This document shows, one piece after another, positions 1 through 8,836 of a stretch of 64,000 bases of DNA. Every line of letters starts with the position of its first letter. Positions within the stretch are counted from its first letter, which is position 1. Made by a program: the position numbers and the translations under genes. This DNA is from UMGS1532 sp045594795 (GTDB taxonomy: Bacteria; Bacillota; Clostridia; Oscillospirales; Acutalibacteraceae). The stretch is taken from assembly GCA_045594795.1 (NCBI GenBank), contig JAZNZF010000014.1, positions 1 through 64,000 of the forward strand. The letters are read 5' to 3'. The notes beneath the pieces were generated by a model. It saw only the letters and a program-made list of their open reading frames with translations, did not search any database and had not been told where the DNA came from.

Positions 1-3
1 AAA

Positions 4-1590
4 ATGCTAACTGAAATTGCGGATATTTATGTTCGCCTTTCTTCAGAGGATAGGGATAAGAAAAACAAGACTGACGAGAGCGAAAGTATCCAAAATCAAA
101 AGACGATGCTAATAAACTACTGTATCGAGAAAGGATGGCAAATCAACGGCATTTACTGTGATGAGGATTATAGTGGTGCCGACGCTTCAAGACCTGCTTG
201 GAATCAGGTGCTAAAAGACTGCGAAGAAGGCAGATGCACGATAGTTGTTTGCAAAACACAATCCCGTTTTTCGCGTGATATGGAGATGATTGAACACTTC
301 ATTCACGGAAAGTTCCCCGAATGGGGTGTGCGGTTTGTTGCGGTTGTTGATAACATTGATACCAATGTTAAAGGCAACAAAAAAGCCCGTCAGATTAACG
401 GGCTTGTAAATGAGTGGTATTTGGAAGAGTTATCGGAAAATGTTAAAGCAACTTTAAGTGTTAAACGGAAAAACGGCGAGTTTGTCGGCTCTTTTGCACC
501 TTACGGCTATTTAATTGACCCTGACAACAAAAATCATTTAATTATTGATGAGGTTGCGGCTCCTACAGTTCAGAGGATATTTGATTTATATATCGGTGGA
601 TTTGGGTACATAGCGATAGCAAAAATATTAAATGATGAAATGATTCCACCACCTTGTGTTCACAAAAAGGAGCTTGGCTCTAAGTATTATAACGGCAACT
701 ATGAGAAGAACAATGCGCCGAGGACAACCTGGTCGGATTCGGCTGTTTATGCAATTCTTCGCCGTTTCGAATACACAGGCACTTTGGTTCAGGGCAGACA
801 AGAGGTTGTAAACTACAAAACGGGCAAACGCCGTAAAAAGCCGCAAAGTGAGTGTGATATTGTTGAGGATACCCACGAGCCGATTATTTCTAAAGAAACC
901 TTTTATAAGGCACAGGAGATTAGGTTATCACGTGGCAGAGGTCAAAAAATTCCAAGCGGCAGTTGTTATTCACTTGCCAAAAAGGTGTTTTGTGCCGAGT
1001 GTGGTAACACGATGTGGAAAATGAGCTATAAGCTGCGTGATGGTAGATATAACTACCTTTCTTGCAGAACTCGAAAAACCACTAACGGAGTTTGCCAAAA
1101 CGCACACAGTATTCGCCTTGACGAGTTAGAGCAAATCGTAGTAGATGAAATCAATAAGTTGCTCGATAAATACTACGATAAAAAGCAGATTGGCAAGTTA
1201 GATGCACCTAAAAGGAAAAGGAACGGTGCTAAAACTTTAGAATCACAAATTGCAGAGCTTGAAGAAAAGATAAAGCGGAACGATAATCGAATGTCTCAGA
1301 TGTACACCGATAAATTAGATGGTGTCATATCGTTAGCGGAGTTTACAAAGTACCGAGAGAACTATCAAAAGGAATCAGAAGATACAGAAAAACGCATCGA
1401 AATTTTGAAATCAAAGCTTGTAGCCCTATCGGGCAATGAAACGAAAACGGATACAAAATCGATACTCGAAAAGTACCGAAAAATTGACACTCTTACATTC
1501 GAGATTGCTGATGAATTTATAAGCAAAATTTTCATTGGAAAGCTCAAAAAGGGTGGCAAGAGAGAAATTAAAATTGAGTGGAAAATTTAG
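4..1590 (+). CDS. large serine recombinase (site-specific integrase/excisionase)
   Basis: Catalyses integration or excision of a mobile element through a 5'-phosphoserine link. The 528-residue protein has a resolvase-type N-terminal domain (about 5-150) with the catalytic serine at residue 13 in the VRLSS motif, a recombinase DNA-binding domain (about 170-300), a zinc ribbon (CAEC about residue 331, then two further Cys around 353-362) and a coiled-coil region (about 410-480). This order is typical of large serine recombinases such as SpoIVCA and TnpX. The ATG lies only 3 bases from the window edge, so its ribosome binding site cannot be judged and a slightly earlier start is possible. It ends 58 bases before a truncated amidase gene, the usual place for an integrase at one end of its element. 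The rest of the element lies outside the window. Confidence 0.93.
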   Translation: MLTEIADIYVRLSSEDRDKKNKTDESESIQNQKTMLINYCIEKGWQINGIYCDEDYSGADASRPAWNQVLKDCEEGRCTIVVCKTQSRFSRDMEMIEHFIHGKFPEWGVRFVAVVDNIDTNVKGNKKARQINGLVNEWYLEELSENVKATLSVKRKNGEFVGSFAPYGYLIDPDNKNHLIIDEVAAPTVQRIFDLYIGGFGYIAIAKILNDEMIPPPCVHKKELGSKYYNGNYEKNNAPRTTWSDSAVYAILRRFEYTGTLVQGRQEVVNYKTGKRRKKPQSECDIVEDTHEPIISKETFYKAQEIRLSRGRGQKIPSGSCYSLAKKVFCAECGNTMWKMSYKLRDGRYNYLSCRTRKTTNGVCQNAHSIRLDELEQIVVDEINKLLDKYYDKKQIGKLDAPKRKRNGAKTLESQIAELEEKIKRNDNRMSQMYTDKLDGVISLAEFTKYRENYQKESEDTEKRIEILKSKLVALSGNETKTDTKSILEKYRKIDTLTFEIADEFISKIFIGKLKKGGKREIKIEWKI

Positions 1591-1665
1591 TGAATTTAAC
1601 CACTCAAAAATCGACAAAATATACAGAATTACTAAAAATATGTAGTATTGGCTAACTCAGCCCAC
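1591..1665. other. probable right attachment site (element/chromosome junction)
   Basis: This stretch lies between the recombinase stop codon and the first conserved motif (HGG) of the interrupted amidase gene. The amidase frame has a stop at 1633-1635 and is open from 1636, so the chromosomal sequence probably begins between about 1636 and 1665. The exact crossover dinucleotide cannot be placed without the other junction or an uninterrupted relative. Confidence 0.5.
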
Positions 1666-2241
1666 GGTGGGTTTGATGGCGGCGCATCGGCTGAGGATGG
1701 AACGGCTGAAAAGACTATTAATCTGAAAATTGCAGATAAGCTTAACCAAGTGCTTGTAGCCTATGGCTACAAAACCGTTCTTACAAGGGACGGGGATTAT
1801 GCATTAGGTAGCAATAAAAACAGTAAAACCACCAAACAGCTTGACCTCGTGGCACGCACTGAGTATATGCAAAAATACCCTAATTCAATTTTTGTAAGCA
1901 TACATCAAAATAAATTTTCCGACCCGTCGGTACACGGCTTTCAAACCTTTTACAGCAACAATGCAGAAGGCTCAAAACGGTTGGCAGAAACTATTCAAGG
2001 TAGTGTTGTAAAGTATGCACAGCCCGAGAACACTCGACCTGTAAAATCGGATAGCCGTGGTGTGTATATTATGGAAAAAGCAACCGTGCCAACCGTAATT
2101 GTCGAATGTGGTTTTTTAAGCAATCCTAACGATTTAATTAACCTTAAAAGCGAAAGCTACCAAACCCTTTTGGCTTTCAGCATAGCAAACGGTATTGTAG
2201 AATATTACATAAATTTAAAGGAAGATAAAAATGGCAGCTAA
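1648..2241 (+). pseudogene. cwlD: 3' part of a CwlD-type N-acetylmuramoyl-L-alanine amidase gene, cut by the element
   Basis: Amidase_3 family zinc hydrolase that removes the stem peptide from muramic acid; CwlD acts in spore-cortex muramic-lactam formation. Visible are the first zinc His (AHGGFDGG), the EKTINL zinc Glu motif, the LTR-D motif, the third ligand in VSIHQN and the catalytic Glu in VECGFLSNP. What is missing is the N-terminal membrane segment and first beta strand that precede the HGG motif in full-length CwlD (about 230-240 residues; here 197). The only available start is a TTG at 1648 without a good ribosome binding site, just downstream of an in-frame stop at 1633. The serine recombinase gene ends immediately upstream, so the 5' part most likely lies on the far side of the inserted element. 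The stop overlaps the radA start by 11 bases. Assignment to CwlD rather than another Amidase_3 protein is likely but not certain. Confidence 0.75.
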
Positions 2242-3598
2242 AGCAAAATCAATGTACGTATGTAAAGAATGTGGATACTGTAGTCCAAAATGGTCGGGCA
2301 AATGCCCCGAGTGCGAGGCTTGGAATACTATGGAAGAGCAGGTGCAGTATGCCGAAACCAAGGTGAGCGGTACGCCTCGCGTATTCTCAAATGTAACTGC
2401 ATCACCCGTAACAGAAATAAGCATTGAGAACGAGCATAGATACAAAAGTGGAATAGATGAGCTTGATAGAGTGCTCGGTGGCGGCATAGTTAAGGGTTCG
2501 GTTGTGCTTTTAAGCGGTGAGCCCGGCATTGGAAAATCCACAATTCTTTTGCAAATGTGCGGTAAAATTGCAAGTAGCTTTAATATTCTGTATGTTTCGG
2601 GCGAGGAATCTTCAAGGCAGTTAAAACTTCGTGCAGGTCGTTTAGGGGTTAACAACAACAATCTTTTGGTTATGTCCGAAAACGATGCCGAGGCAATTTG
2701 CGAGTACATAAATAGTAACAAGCCTGATATAGTAATGGTGGACTCTATACAGACTATGTGTATTCAAGAGCTTAACACCTCTGCTGGCAGTATCTCGCAG
2801 GTTAGGGAATGCACAAACCTATTTATGCGTATGGCAAAGCAGTTGGATATACCCGTGTTTATAGTTGGACACGTTAATAAAGACGGCGGTATTGCAGGAC
2901 CTAAGGTTATGGAGCATATTGTAGATGCGGTGTTGTATTTTGAGGGTGACCGTAATTATTCTTATAGAATTCTTCGCGCAACCAAAAACCGCTTTGGCTC
3001 TACTAACGAAATAGGCGTGTTTGAAATGCGCGATACGGGTCTTTGCGAAGTGCCAAATCCTTCAGAGATGTTGCTTTCAGGCAGAATGGCTGATGTATCT
3101 GGTACTTCTATTGCTTGTACTATTGAGGGTACGCGGCCTATTCTTGCCGAAATACAAGGCCTTGTAAGTGTAACGGGCTTTGGTACACCGCGCCGTATGG
3201 CAACAGGCTTTGATTATAACCGTATGAATCTGATTTTAGCCGTACTCGAAAAACGGCTTGGCTTTTATTTTTCCAACCTTGACGTTTATCTAAATGTTGT
3301 TGGCGGCTTAAGATTAGATGAGCCCGCAACCGACCTTTCGGTAGCCCTCTCATTAGTTTCTGGACTAAAGGATTTGCCTATAGGCGAGGGGGTTGCGGTG
3401 TTTGGCGAGGTTGGTCTTTCGGGCGAGCTGCGTTCGGTTCCGCACGCGTTAGAGCGAATTAAAGAGGCAGAGCGCTTAGGCTTTAAAAAATGCATATTCC
3501 CAAAAAGTTGCCTTAAGCAGATTGGTAATTCAAACTTTGGTATCGAGCTCATTGGTGTCAGCAGTCTTAAAGAGGCTGTTGCAGCTGCCTTTTGCTAA
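2231..3598 (+). CDS. radA: DNA repair protein RadA (Sms)
   Basis: RecA-like ATPase that processes recombination intermediates and promotes branch migration. The 455-residue protein has a C4 zinc finger (Cys 11, 14, 25, 28), a Walker A motif GEPGIGKST near residues 96-104, the RadA-specific KNRFG motif near residue 252, and a C-terminal Lon-protease-like domain. Length matches the family. It overlaps the end of the interrupted cwlD by 11 bases, so transcription and translation were probably coupled to that gene before the insertion; it may now depend on a promoter inside the remnant or the element. A terminator follows at 3762-3815. Confidence 0.97.
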   Translation: MAAKAKSMYVCKECGYCSPKWSGKCPECEAWNTMEEQVQYAETKVSGTPRVFSNVTASPVTEISIENEHRYKSGIDELDRVLGGGIVKGSVVLLSGEPGIGKSTILLQMCGKIASSFNILYVSGEESSRQLKLRAGRLGVNNNNLLVMSENDAEAICEYINSNKPDIVMVDSIQTMCIQELNTSAGSISQVRECTNLFMRMAKQLDIPVFIVGHVNKDGGIAGPKVMEHIVDAVLYFEGDRNYSYRILRATKNRFGSTNEIGVFEMRDTGLCEVPNPSEMLLSGRMADVSGTSIACTIEGTRPILAEIQGLVSVTGFGTPRRMATGFDYNRMNLILAVLEKRLGFYFSNLDVYLNVVGGLRLDEPATDLSVALSLVSGLKDLPIGEGVAVFGEVGLSGELRSVPHALERIKEAERLGFKKCIFPKSCLKQIGNSNFGIELIGVSSLKEAVAAAFC

Positions 3599-3706
3599 AA
3601 AATGAGGGCAACCGCCAAGCGAATTTGTTATAACACTTATTTTTTCTAAGTGGCAGTAACCGTCTTTTTGGTGCTTACATTGTTTAGCGCATTGAATTAT
3701 GCTCAT
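3530..3706 (-). CDS. small cysteine-rich protein of unknown function
   Basis: A 58-residue protein with Cys at 6, 10, 18, 33 and a later Cys at 42, in the arrangement C-x3-C-x7-C then GGCPHF. It resembles a small cysteine-rich family widespread in Clostridia that is sometimes misnamed as an acyl-ACP dehydratase; I know of no established function. The pattern suggests a zinc-binding or redox knuckle. The start chosen is the ATG at 3706, preceded by an AGAGGTG ribosome binding site at good spacing; an upstream in-frame start at 3763 lacks one. Its last 69 bases overlap the 3' end of radA in the convergent direction. Confidence 0.65.
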   Translation of the reverse strand: MSIIQCAKQCKHQKDGYCHLEKISVITNSLGGCPHFLAKGSCNSLFKTADTNELDTKV

Positions 3707-3761
3707 TGTGTTCACCTCTAAATAGCAAGTTTGCGCAAAAAACTTTAAATAATACATATCC

Positions 3762-3815
3762 AAAGCTTTCTTTAAAACCGTTTGTAAAAAGCGGTATAAA
3801 GGAAGCTTTTTTATT
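3762..3815 (+). terminator. terminator after radA
   Basis: A long imperfect hairpin: AAAGCTTTC with flanking paired bases on the left, GGAAGCTTT on the right, closed by CCG/CGG near the loop, followed by TTTTTATTTT on the plus strand. Confidence 0.7.
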
Positions 3816-3826
3816 TTAAAAAAAGG

Positions 3827-3855
3827 TTTACATTAAACTTAATATATCGTATAAT
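3827..3855 (+). promoter_or_regulatory. sigma-A type promoter of uvrA
   Basis: TTTACA at 3827-3832 and TATAAT at 3850-3855 with a 17-base spacer. The uvrA start lies 43 bases downstream. No LexA box was recognised. Confidence 0.8.
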
Positions 3856-3897
3856 AATAAAGAATATGGATATGTAGTTCTACGCGGAGGTATAGAG

Positions 3898-6738
3898 TTG
3901 GCAAGCAGAGAAATTGTAATCAAAGGCGCTACCGAGCATAACTTAAAAAATATTGACCTTAAAATACCAAGGGACAAGCTTGTGGTTTTTACCGGACTCT
4001 CGGGCTCGGGCAAATCGTCGCTTGCCTTTGATACCATTTATGCCGAAGGTCAGCGCAGATACGTTGAGTCCTTGTCTTCTTATGCACGTATGTTTTTAGG
4101 ACAAATGGAAAAGCCCAAGGTTGAAAGCATTGATGGGCTTTCACCGGCTATTTCTATAGACCAAAAAACAACCTCTAAAAATCCACGCTCTACAGTAGGT
4201 ACAGTAACCGAAATTTACGATTATTTAAGGCTTTTGTATGCACGAATAGGTGTACCTCATTGCCCTGTATGTAACAAAGAAATCAGAAAACAGACTGTAG
4301 ACCAAATTGTAGATAAGGTTATGGCTCTTGGTGAGGGTACAAAAATTCAACTATTAGCACCCATAGTCCGCGGAAGAAAGGGCACACACGAAAAAGAATT
4401 CGAAACTGCTCGTAAGTCTGGCTATGCAAGGGTAAGGGCAGACGGTATTGTATACGATTTAACAGAAGAAATTAATCTTGAAAAAAATAAAAAGCATAAT
4501 ATAGAAATCATTGTAGACCGTCTCCATATTAAAGATGGTATAAAAGGGCGTCTTGCCGATAGTTTAGAAACCGCATCGTCTTTAAGCGGCGGGCTTACCA
4601 TCATTGACGTTATCGGCGGCGAAGAGTTGTTGTTTTCGGAAAGCTATGCCTGTCCCGAACACGATATAAGCGTACCCGAATTAGAGCCAAATATGTTCTC
4701 TTTCAACAACCCGTTTGGCGCTTGCGCAAAATGTTCTGGTCTTGGTATGTTTATGAAGGTTAACGAAAAGCTTGTTGTACCCGATAAGAGCAAATCCTTA
4801 GCCGAGGGTGCAATCAGGGCAAGTGGTTGGAACGGAAGCAACTCTTGGAACAACCCCCATTTAGCATCTTTTGCCTCAATGTACTATCAAGGTCTTGCAG
4901 AAAAATACGGGTTTGATATGAATGCCCCGTTTGAGTCTTTGCCCGAAAAGGCAAAAACCGCTTTGCTTTATGGTACAGGTGATGAAAAGATAAAGTTTAC
5001 AAGAAAAAGTGATTGGGGTGGCGGCACCTACAATGCTGTGTTTGAGGGTGTTATACCCAACCTTGAACGCAGGTATAAGGAAACCCAAAGCGATTCTGCA
5101 AGGGCAGAAATTGAAGCTTATATGACCGCGTGCGACTGCCCCGAATGTAAAGGTGCAAGGCTTAATAAAGCTTCTTTGAGTGTAACTGTGGGTGGCTTAA
5201 ACATTAAAGAGCTTTGCGACCTTTCTGTAGTTAACGCACTGGAATTTATTGAAGGCTTAGAGTTTTCCCAACGCGAGTTGATTATATCCAAGCCTATTGT
5301 TAAAGAAGTAAGGGAAAGGCTTAGCTTTTTAAAAAGCGTGGGTCTTGAATATCTAACTTTAGGCAGAAGTGCAGGAAGTTTGTCGGGCGGTGAAAGTCAG
5401 CGTATACGCTTAGCAACCCAGATAGGCTCATCTTTAATGGGCGTGCTTTATATCCTCGACGAACCAAGCATTGGTCTTCATCAGCGCGATAACGAAAAGC
5501 TTTTGCAAACGCTATGCCATCTTCGTGACCTTGGCAATACACTTATTGTGGTAGAGCACGATGAGGATACTATGCGTTCTGCCGATTATATTGTTGATAT
5601 CGGTCCGGGTGCCGGTATACACGGCGGTAACGTTGTGTGTGCGGGTACACCAAAAGAGGTTATGGACTGTAAAGATTCTGTTACGGGTGATTATCTTGCA
5701 GGAAGACGTAAAATCCCCGTACCTGAAAAACGCAGAAAAGGTAACGGTAAAAAACTTACCGTGCTTGGAGCCTCACAAAATAATCTTAAAATTAAAAAGG
5801 TTGAAATTCCGCTTGGCGAGTTCGTCTGCGTAACGGGCGTATCAGGCTCGGGTAAATCTACGCTTATAAACGAAATTTTATATAAACGCTTAGCGCACGA
5901 GCTAAATGGTGCACGTACGGTATGGGGCGAGCATAAGGGTATTGAAGGAATCGAAAATCTTGATAAGGTTATCGAAATTGACCAGTCACCTATAGGCAGA
6001 ACACCACGCTCTAACCCTGCTACTTATACAGGCGTGTTCACCGATATTCGCGAGCTTTATGCAAGCACAGCCGATGCAAAAATGCGTGGCTACAATAACG
6101 GTAGGTTTTCGTTTAACGTAAAAGGCGGTAGGTGCGAAGCCTGTCAGGGTGACGGTATTATTAAAATTGAAATGCATTTCTTACCCGACGTTTATGTGCC
6201 ATGCGAGGTGTGTGGCGGCAAGCGTTATAACCGCGAAACCTTAGAGGTAAAGTATAAGGGCAAGAGCATACACGACGTGCTTGATATGACTATTGAAGAG
6301 GGTGTGCAATTTTTTGCAAGCATACCTAAAATCAGCCGCAAGCTTAAAACACTTTACGATGTTGGGTTAGGCTATGTAAAACTTGGTCAACCCGCAACCA
6401 CACTTTCGGGTGGCGAGGCACAACGTGTAAAGCTTGCAACCGAGCTATCTAAAAGACCAACAGGCAAAACAATATATATCTTAGACGAGCCGACAACGGG
6501 CCTTCATACTGCTGACGTTCAAAAGTTATTAGACGTTCTAAACCGTTTGGTAGATGCAGGCAATTCTATTGTGGTAATAGAGCATAATTTAGATGTAATT
6601 AAAACCGCAGACCATATAATTGATTTAGGACCCGAGGGCGGAGATATGGGTGGTAACGTAGTAGTTTGCGGAGCACCCGAAAAGGTGGCAGTCTGCGAAA
6701 AATCGCATACAGGCAGATTTCTTAAAAAGTTGCTTTGA
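3898..6738 (+). CDS. uvrA: excinuclease ABC subunit A
   Basis: ATP-dependent damage sensor of nucleotide excision repair, working with UvrB and UvrC. The 946-residue protein has two ABC ATPase halves, each with a Walker A (GLSGSGKSS and GVSGSGKST), an LSGGE signature and a Walker B (ILDEPSIGL, ILDEPTTGL), and zinc-finger modules including CEACQGDG followed by CEVCGGKRY. Length is normal. The start is TTG at 3898, preceded by GGAGG. UvrB and UvrC are not in the window; the gene has its own promoter and appears monocistronic. Confidence 0.98.
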   Translation: MASREIVIKGATEHNLKNIDLKIPRDKLVVFTGLSGSGKSSLAFDTIYAEGQRRYVESLSSYARMFLGQMEKPKVESIDGLSPAISIDQKTTSKNPRSTVGTVTEIYDYLRLLYARIGVPHCPVCNKEIRKQTVDQIVDKVMALGEGTKIQLLAPIVRGRKGTHEKEFETARKSGYARVRADGIVYDLTEEINLEKNKKHNIEIIVDRLHIKDGIKGRLADSLETASSLSGGLTIIDVIGGEELLFSESYACPEHDISVPELEPNMFSFNNPFGACAKCSGLGMFMKVNEKLVVPDKSKSLAEGAIRASGWNGSNSWNNPHLASFASMYYQGLAEKYGFDMNAPFESLPEKAKTALLYGTGDEKIKFTRKSDWGGGTYNAVFEGVIPNLERRYKETQSDSARAEIEAYMTACDCPECKGARLNKASLSVTVGGLNIKELCDLSVVNALEFIEGLEFSQRELIISKPIVKEVRERLSFLKSVGLEYLTLGRSAGSLSGGESQRIRLATQIGSSLMGVLYILDEPSIGLHQRDNEKLLQTLCHLRDLGNTLIVVEHDEDTMRSADYIVDIGPGAGIHGGNVVCAGTPKEVMDCKDSVTGDYLAGRRKIPVPEKRRKGNGKKLTVLGASQNNLKIKKVEIPLGEFVCVTGVSGSGKSTLINEILYKRLAHELNGARTVWGEHKGIEGIENLDKVIEIDQSPIGRTPRSNPATYTGVFTDIRELYASTADAKMRGYNNGRFSFNVKGGRCEACQGDGIIKIEMHFLPDVYVPCEVCGGKRYNRETLEVKYKGKSIHDVLDMTIEEGVQFFASIPKISRKLKTLYDVGLGYVKLGQPATTLSGGEAQRVKLATELSKRPTGKTIYILDEPTTGLHTADVQKLLDVLNRLVDAGNSIVVIEHNLDVIKTADHIIDLGPEGGDMGGNVVVCGAPEKVAVCEKSHTGRFLKKLL

Positions 6739-6802
6739 ATTTACACATTATTAACTAATCTTAAAAACATTTAGAATATAATTATTGCAGAGGGGGATAA
6801 GC

Positions 6803-7663
6803 GTGTTTGGATACGTAAAGGCATTTAAGCCCGAGCTAAGAGTTTGGGAATTAGAAACCTACAAAGCGGTATACTGTTCGCTTTGCCGCAGTCTTGGTAA
6901 AACCTACGGCGTGCTTTCGCGCTTTACCCTTAGCTACGATTTTGTGTTTTTAGCTTTGCTTGCACATTCTTTAGAGGATGGTCGCGATGATTTTAAGGAC
7001 AGGCGGTGTCCCTTTAACCCTTTAAAAAAATGCAAGCAATGTGAAAGTAACACTAAGGGCTTACAGTTAAGCTCGGCGTCGGCAATGATAATGCTTTACT
7101 ACAAGGCGCTTGATAACATAAACGATAGCAAAGGCATTAAAAAGCTTGGATACAGGTTGTTGCTACCTTTCTTTGCTATAAACCGCAAAAAAGCCGAACG
7201 CCTTTACCCAGAGATTAACGAAATAGTTAAAGAGTATATTGAAGCTCAAACTCGGTTTGAAGATAGCGGCTGCAGTAATATCGATGAGATATGCGAGCCA
7301 ACCTCGAGTGCGCTTGGTAAAATATTCGAGATGTGCAGTAACGATACCGACCAAAAGCGAGTGCTAAATAATTTGGGCTACTGTATGGGTAAATGGATTT
7401 ATCTTATCGATGCGGCAAACGATATCGAAAAGGACATAAAAAAGGATAACTATAACGTTTTACGGTATACGCTACCTGAGGGTGAAGATGCTAACGAATA
7501 TGCAAAAGCTACACTTACACCAATACTTAACACCTGTATTAGCAATGCTACTTTAAGCTTCGAGCTACTAAACATAAAAAAATACAAAGGCATACTTGAA
7601 AACATTCTGTATCTTGGTTTAAAAAACAGCCAAAATGCAGTTTTAAAAAAGGAGAAAAAATAA
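6803..7663 (+). CDS. DUF5685 family protein
   Basis: A 286-residue protein of unknown function that I recognise as the DUF5685 family of Clostridia. It begins with FGYVKAFKPEL, contains the pair YCSLCRSLGKTYG near residues 28-42, and has a second Cys cluster (RCPFNPLKKCKQC near 75). The rest is largely helical, with many conserved Asp and Asn (DAANDIEKDIKKDNYN), a pattern that recalls all-alpha prenyl-synthase-like folds; that comparison is an inference. The start chosen is GTG at 6803, preceded by GAGGGGG; an upstream TTG at 6785 would place the ribosome binding site inside the gene. The stop abuts the ATG of the J-domain gene, so the two are co-translated. Confidence 0.8.
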   Translation: MFGYVKAFKPELRVWELETYKAVYCSLCRSLGKTYGVLSRFTLSYDFVFLALLAHSLEDGRDDFKDRRCPFNPLKKCKQCESNTKGLQLSSASAMIMLYYKALDNINDSKGIKKLGYRLLLPFFAINRKKAERLYPEINEIVKEYIEAQTRFEDSGCSNIDEICEPTSSALGKIFEMCSNDTDQKRVLNNLGYCMGKWIYLIDAANDIEKDIKKDNYNVLRYTLPEGEDANEYAKATLTPILNTCISNATLSFELLNIKKYKGILENILYLGLKNSQNAVLKKEKK

Positions 7664-8287
7664 ATGTCAGACCCTTATTCGATACTTGGCGTATCTAAAA
7701 ATGCAACCGACGAAGAGGTAAAAAAAGCCTATCGCGATTTAGCGCGTAAATATCACCCCGATGCTTATGCCGATAATCCACTTTCGGATTTAGCGGCTGA
7801 AAAAATGCAAGAGATTAACGCCGCTTACGATAAAATTATGGACGAGAGGAAACGCGGTGCTAATAGTGGTGCAAACTCTAATTGGAATCCACAAAGTGAT
7901 TCTTCATCGCAATATGCCGATGTTCGAAATTTTATAATAAACGGAAGATATGAAGAAGCACAAGAGCTTTTGGATGGCGTTCCACTAAACCGACGTGATG
8001 CCGAGTGGTATTTCTTAAACGGCTCGGTGCTTTATAAACGCGGTTGGTTTGATAACGCCTATGCAAGTCTTGCTACTGCTTGTAGAATGAACCCTAATAA
8101 TGCGGAGTATAGACAGGCATTCCAAAGGGTGCAAAATCAACGTAATGGCGGCTTTAATAACTACGGCGGCTACAGACAGTCAAGCTATGGTAGTGGAGGC
8201 TGTAACGCCTGCGACGTTTGTCAAGCACTATGGTGTGCCAATTGTTGCTGTGAATGTATGGGCGGCGACCTTATTAATTGTTGTTAG
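7664..8287 (+). CDS. J-domain protein with cysteine-rich C-terminus
   Basis: J-proteins stimulate DnaK-type chaperones. Residues 1-65 form a J-domain with HPD at 31-33. After a Ser/Asn-rich linker comes a TPR-like helical region (about 85-150, EEAQELLDG and RGWFDNAYASLATACRMNP), then a Gly/Tyr-rich segment. The last 30 residues hold nine Cys (CNACDVC, CANCCCEC), possibly a metal site or a palmitoyl-like membrane anchor. It is not DnaJ itself, since it lacks the G/F and canonical zinc domains. It directly follows the DUF5685 gene and precedes a membrane protein gene, so the three may act together at the membrane. Confidence 0.85.
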   Translation: MSDPYSILGVSKNATDEEVKKAYRDLARKYHPDAYADNPLSDLAAEKMQEINAAYDKIMDERKRGANSGANSNWNPQSDSSSQYADVRNFIINGRYEEAQELLDGVPLNRRDAEWYFLNGSVLYKRGWFDNAYASLATACRMNPNNAEYRQAFQRVQNQRNGGFNNYGGYRQSSYGSGGCNACDVCQALWCANCCCECMGGDLINCC

Positions 8288-8297
8288 GTGATGTGTT

Positions 8298-8822
8298 TTG
8301 AAAAGCACTAAGAAAATTGCACTAAGCGGTCTTATTACAGCTTTAAGTGTTGTGGCAATGCTTTTGGCTTATTTCCCATACTTTACCTATGCCATTCCTG
8401 CCTTTGCAGGTGCGCTGTTCTTTGTTGTTAGTATTGAAGCGGGGCGTGGGTACGCTTTAGGTTCGTATATCGCGGCAGCTATAATAGTCTTACTTACTTG
8501 CGAGAAGGAATCTGCAATGCTTTTTGTTGGATTCTTTGGCTATTACGCTATACTAAAAGGAGTAATAGAGCAGCACTTAAAGGGCGCATTCACTTGGGTT
8601 ATCAAGCTTTTGGTATTTAACGTGGCGGCAGTTCTTTCGTATCTTGTAATTACCTTCGTTTTCGGTATACCGTTTTTCGATGGTAATATAGCACCGCGTA
8701 TATTTTTAAGCCTAATGCTACTGCTTGGTAACATTGTGTTTTGTATTTATGATATTGGCCTGACGCGTGTAATCAGTATGTATATAGTGCGCTTGCATTC
8801 TCGTATACAAAAATTGTTTTAA
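8298..8822 (+). CDS. small polytopic membrane protein, resembling an ECF transporter substrate-binding component
   Basis: A 174-residue very hydrophobic protein with about five membrane segments. The N-terminal pattern KKIALSGLITAL followed by a Gly/Ala-rich helix resembles S components of energy-coupling factor transporters, but no substrate can be assigned and the family could be a distinct uncharacterised one. Start TTG at 8298 follows a GTGATG-type ribosome binding site 10 bases after the J-protein stop; an operon with the two preceding genes is likely. Confidence 0.6.
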   Translation: MKSTKKIALSGLITALSVVAMLLAYFPYFTYAIPAFAGALFFVVSIEAGRGYALGSYIAAAIIVLLTCEKESAMLFVGFFGYYAILKGVIEQHLKGAFTWVIKLLVFNVAAVLSYLVITFVFGIPFFDGNIAPRIFLSLMLLLGNIVFCIYDIGLTRVISMYIVRLHSRIQKLF

Positions 8823-8836
8823 GGAGGGCAAACAAG

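Noticed and set aside
1365..1617. Two short minus-strand frames at the end of the recombinase gene
   Set aside because: Antisense shadows of the coding sequence with no ribosome binding site.
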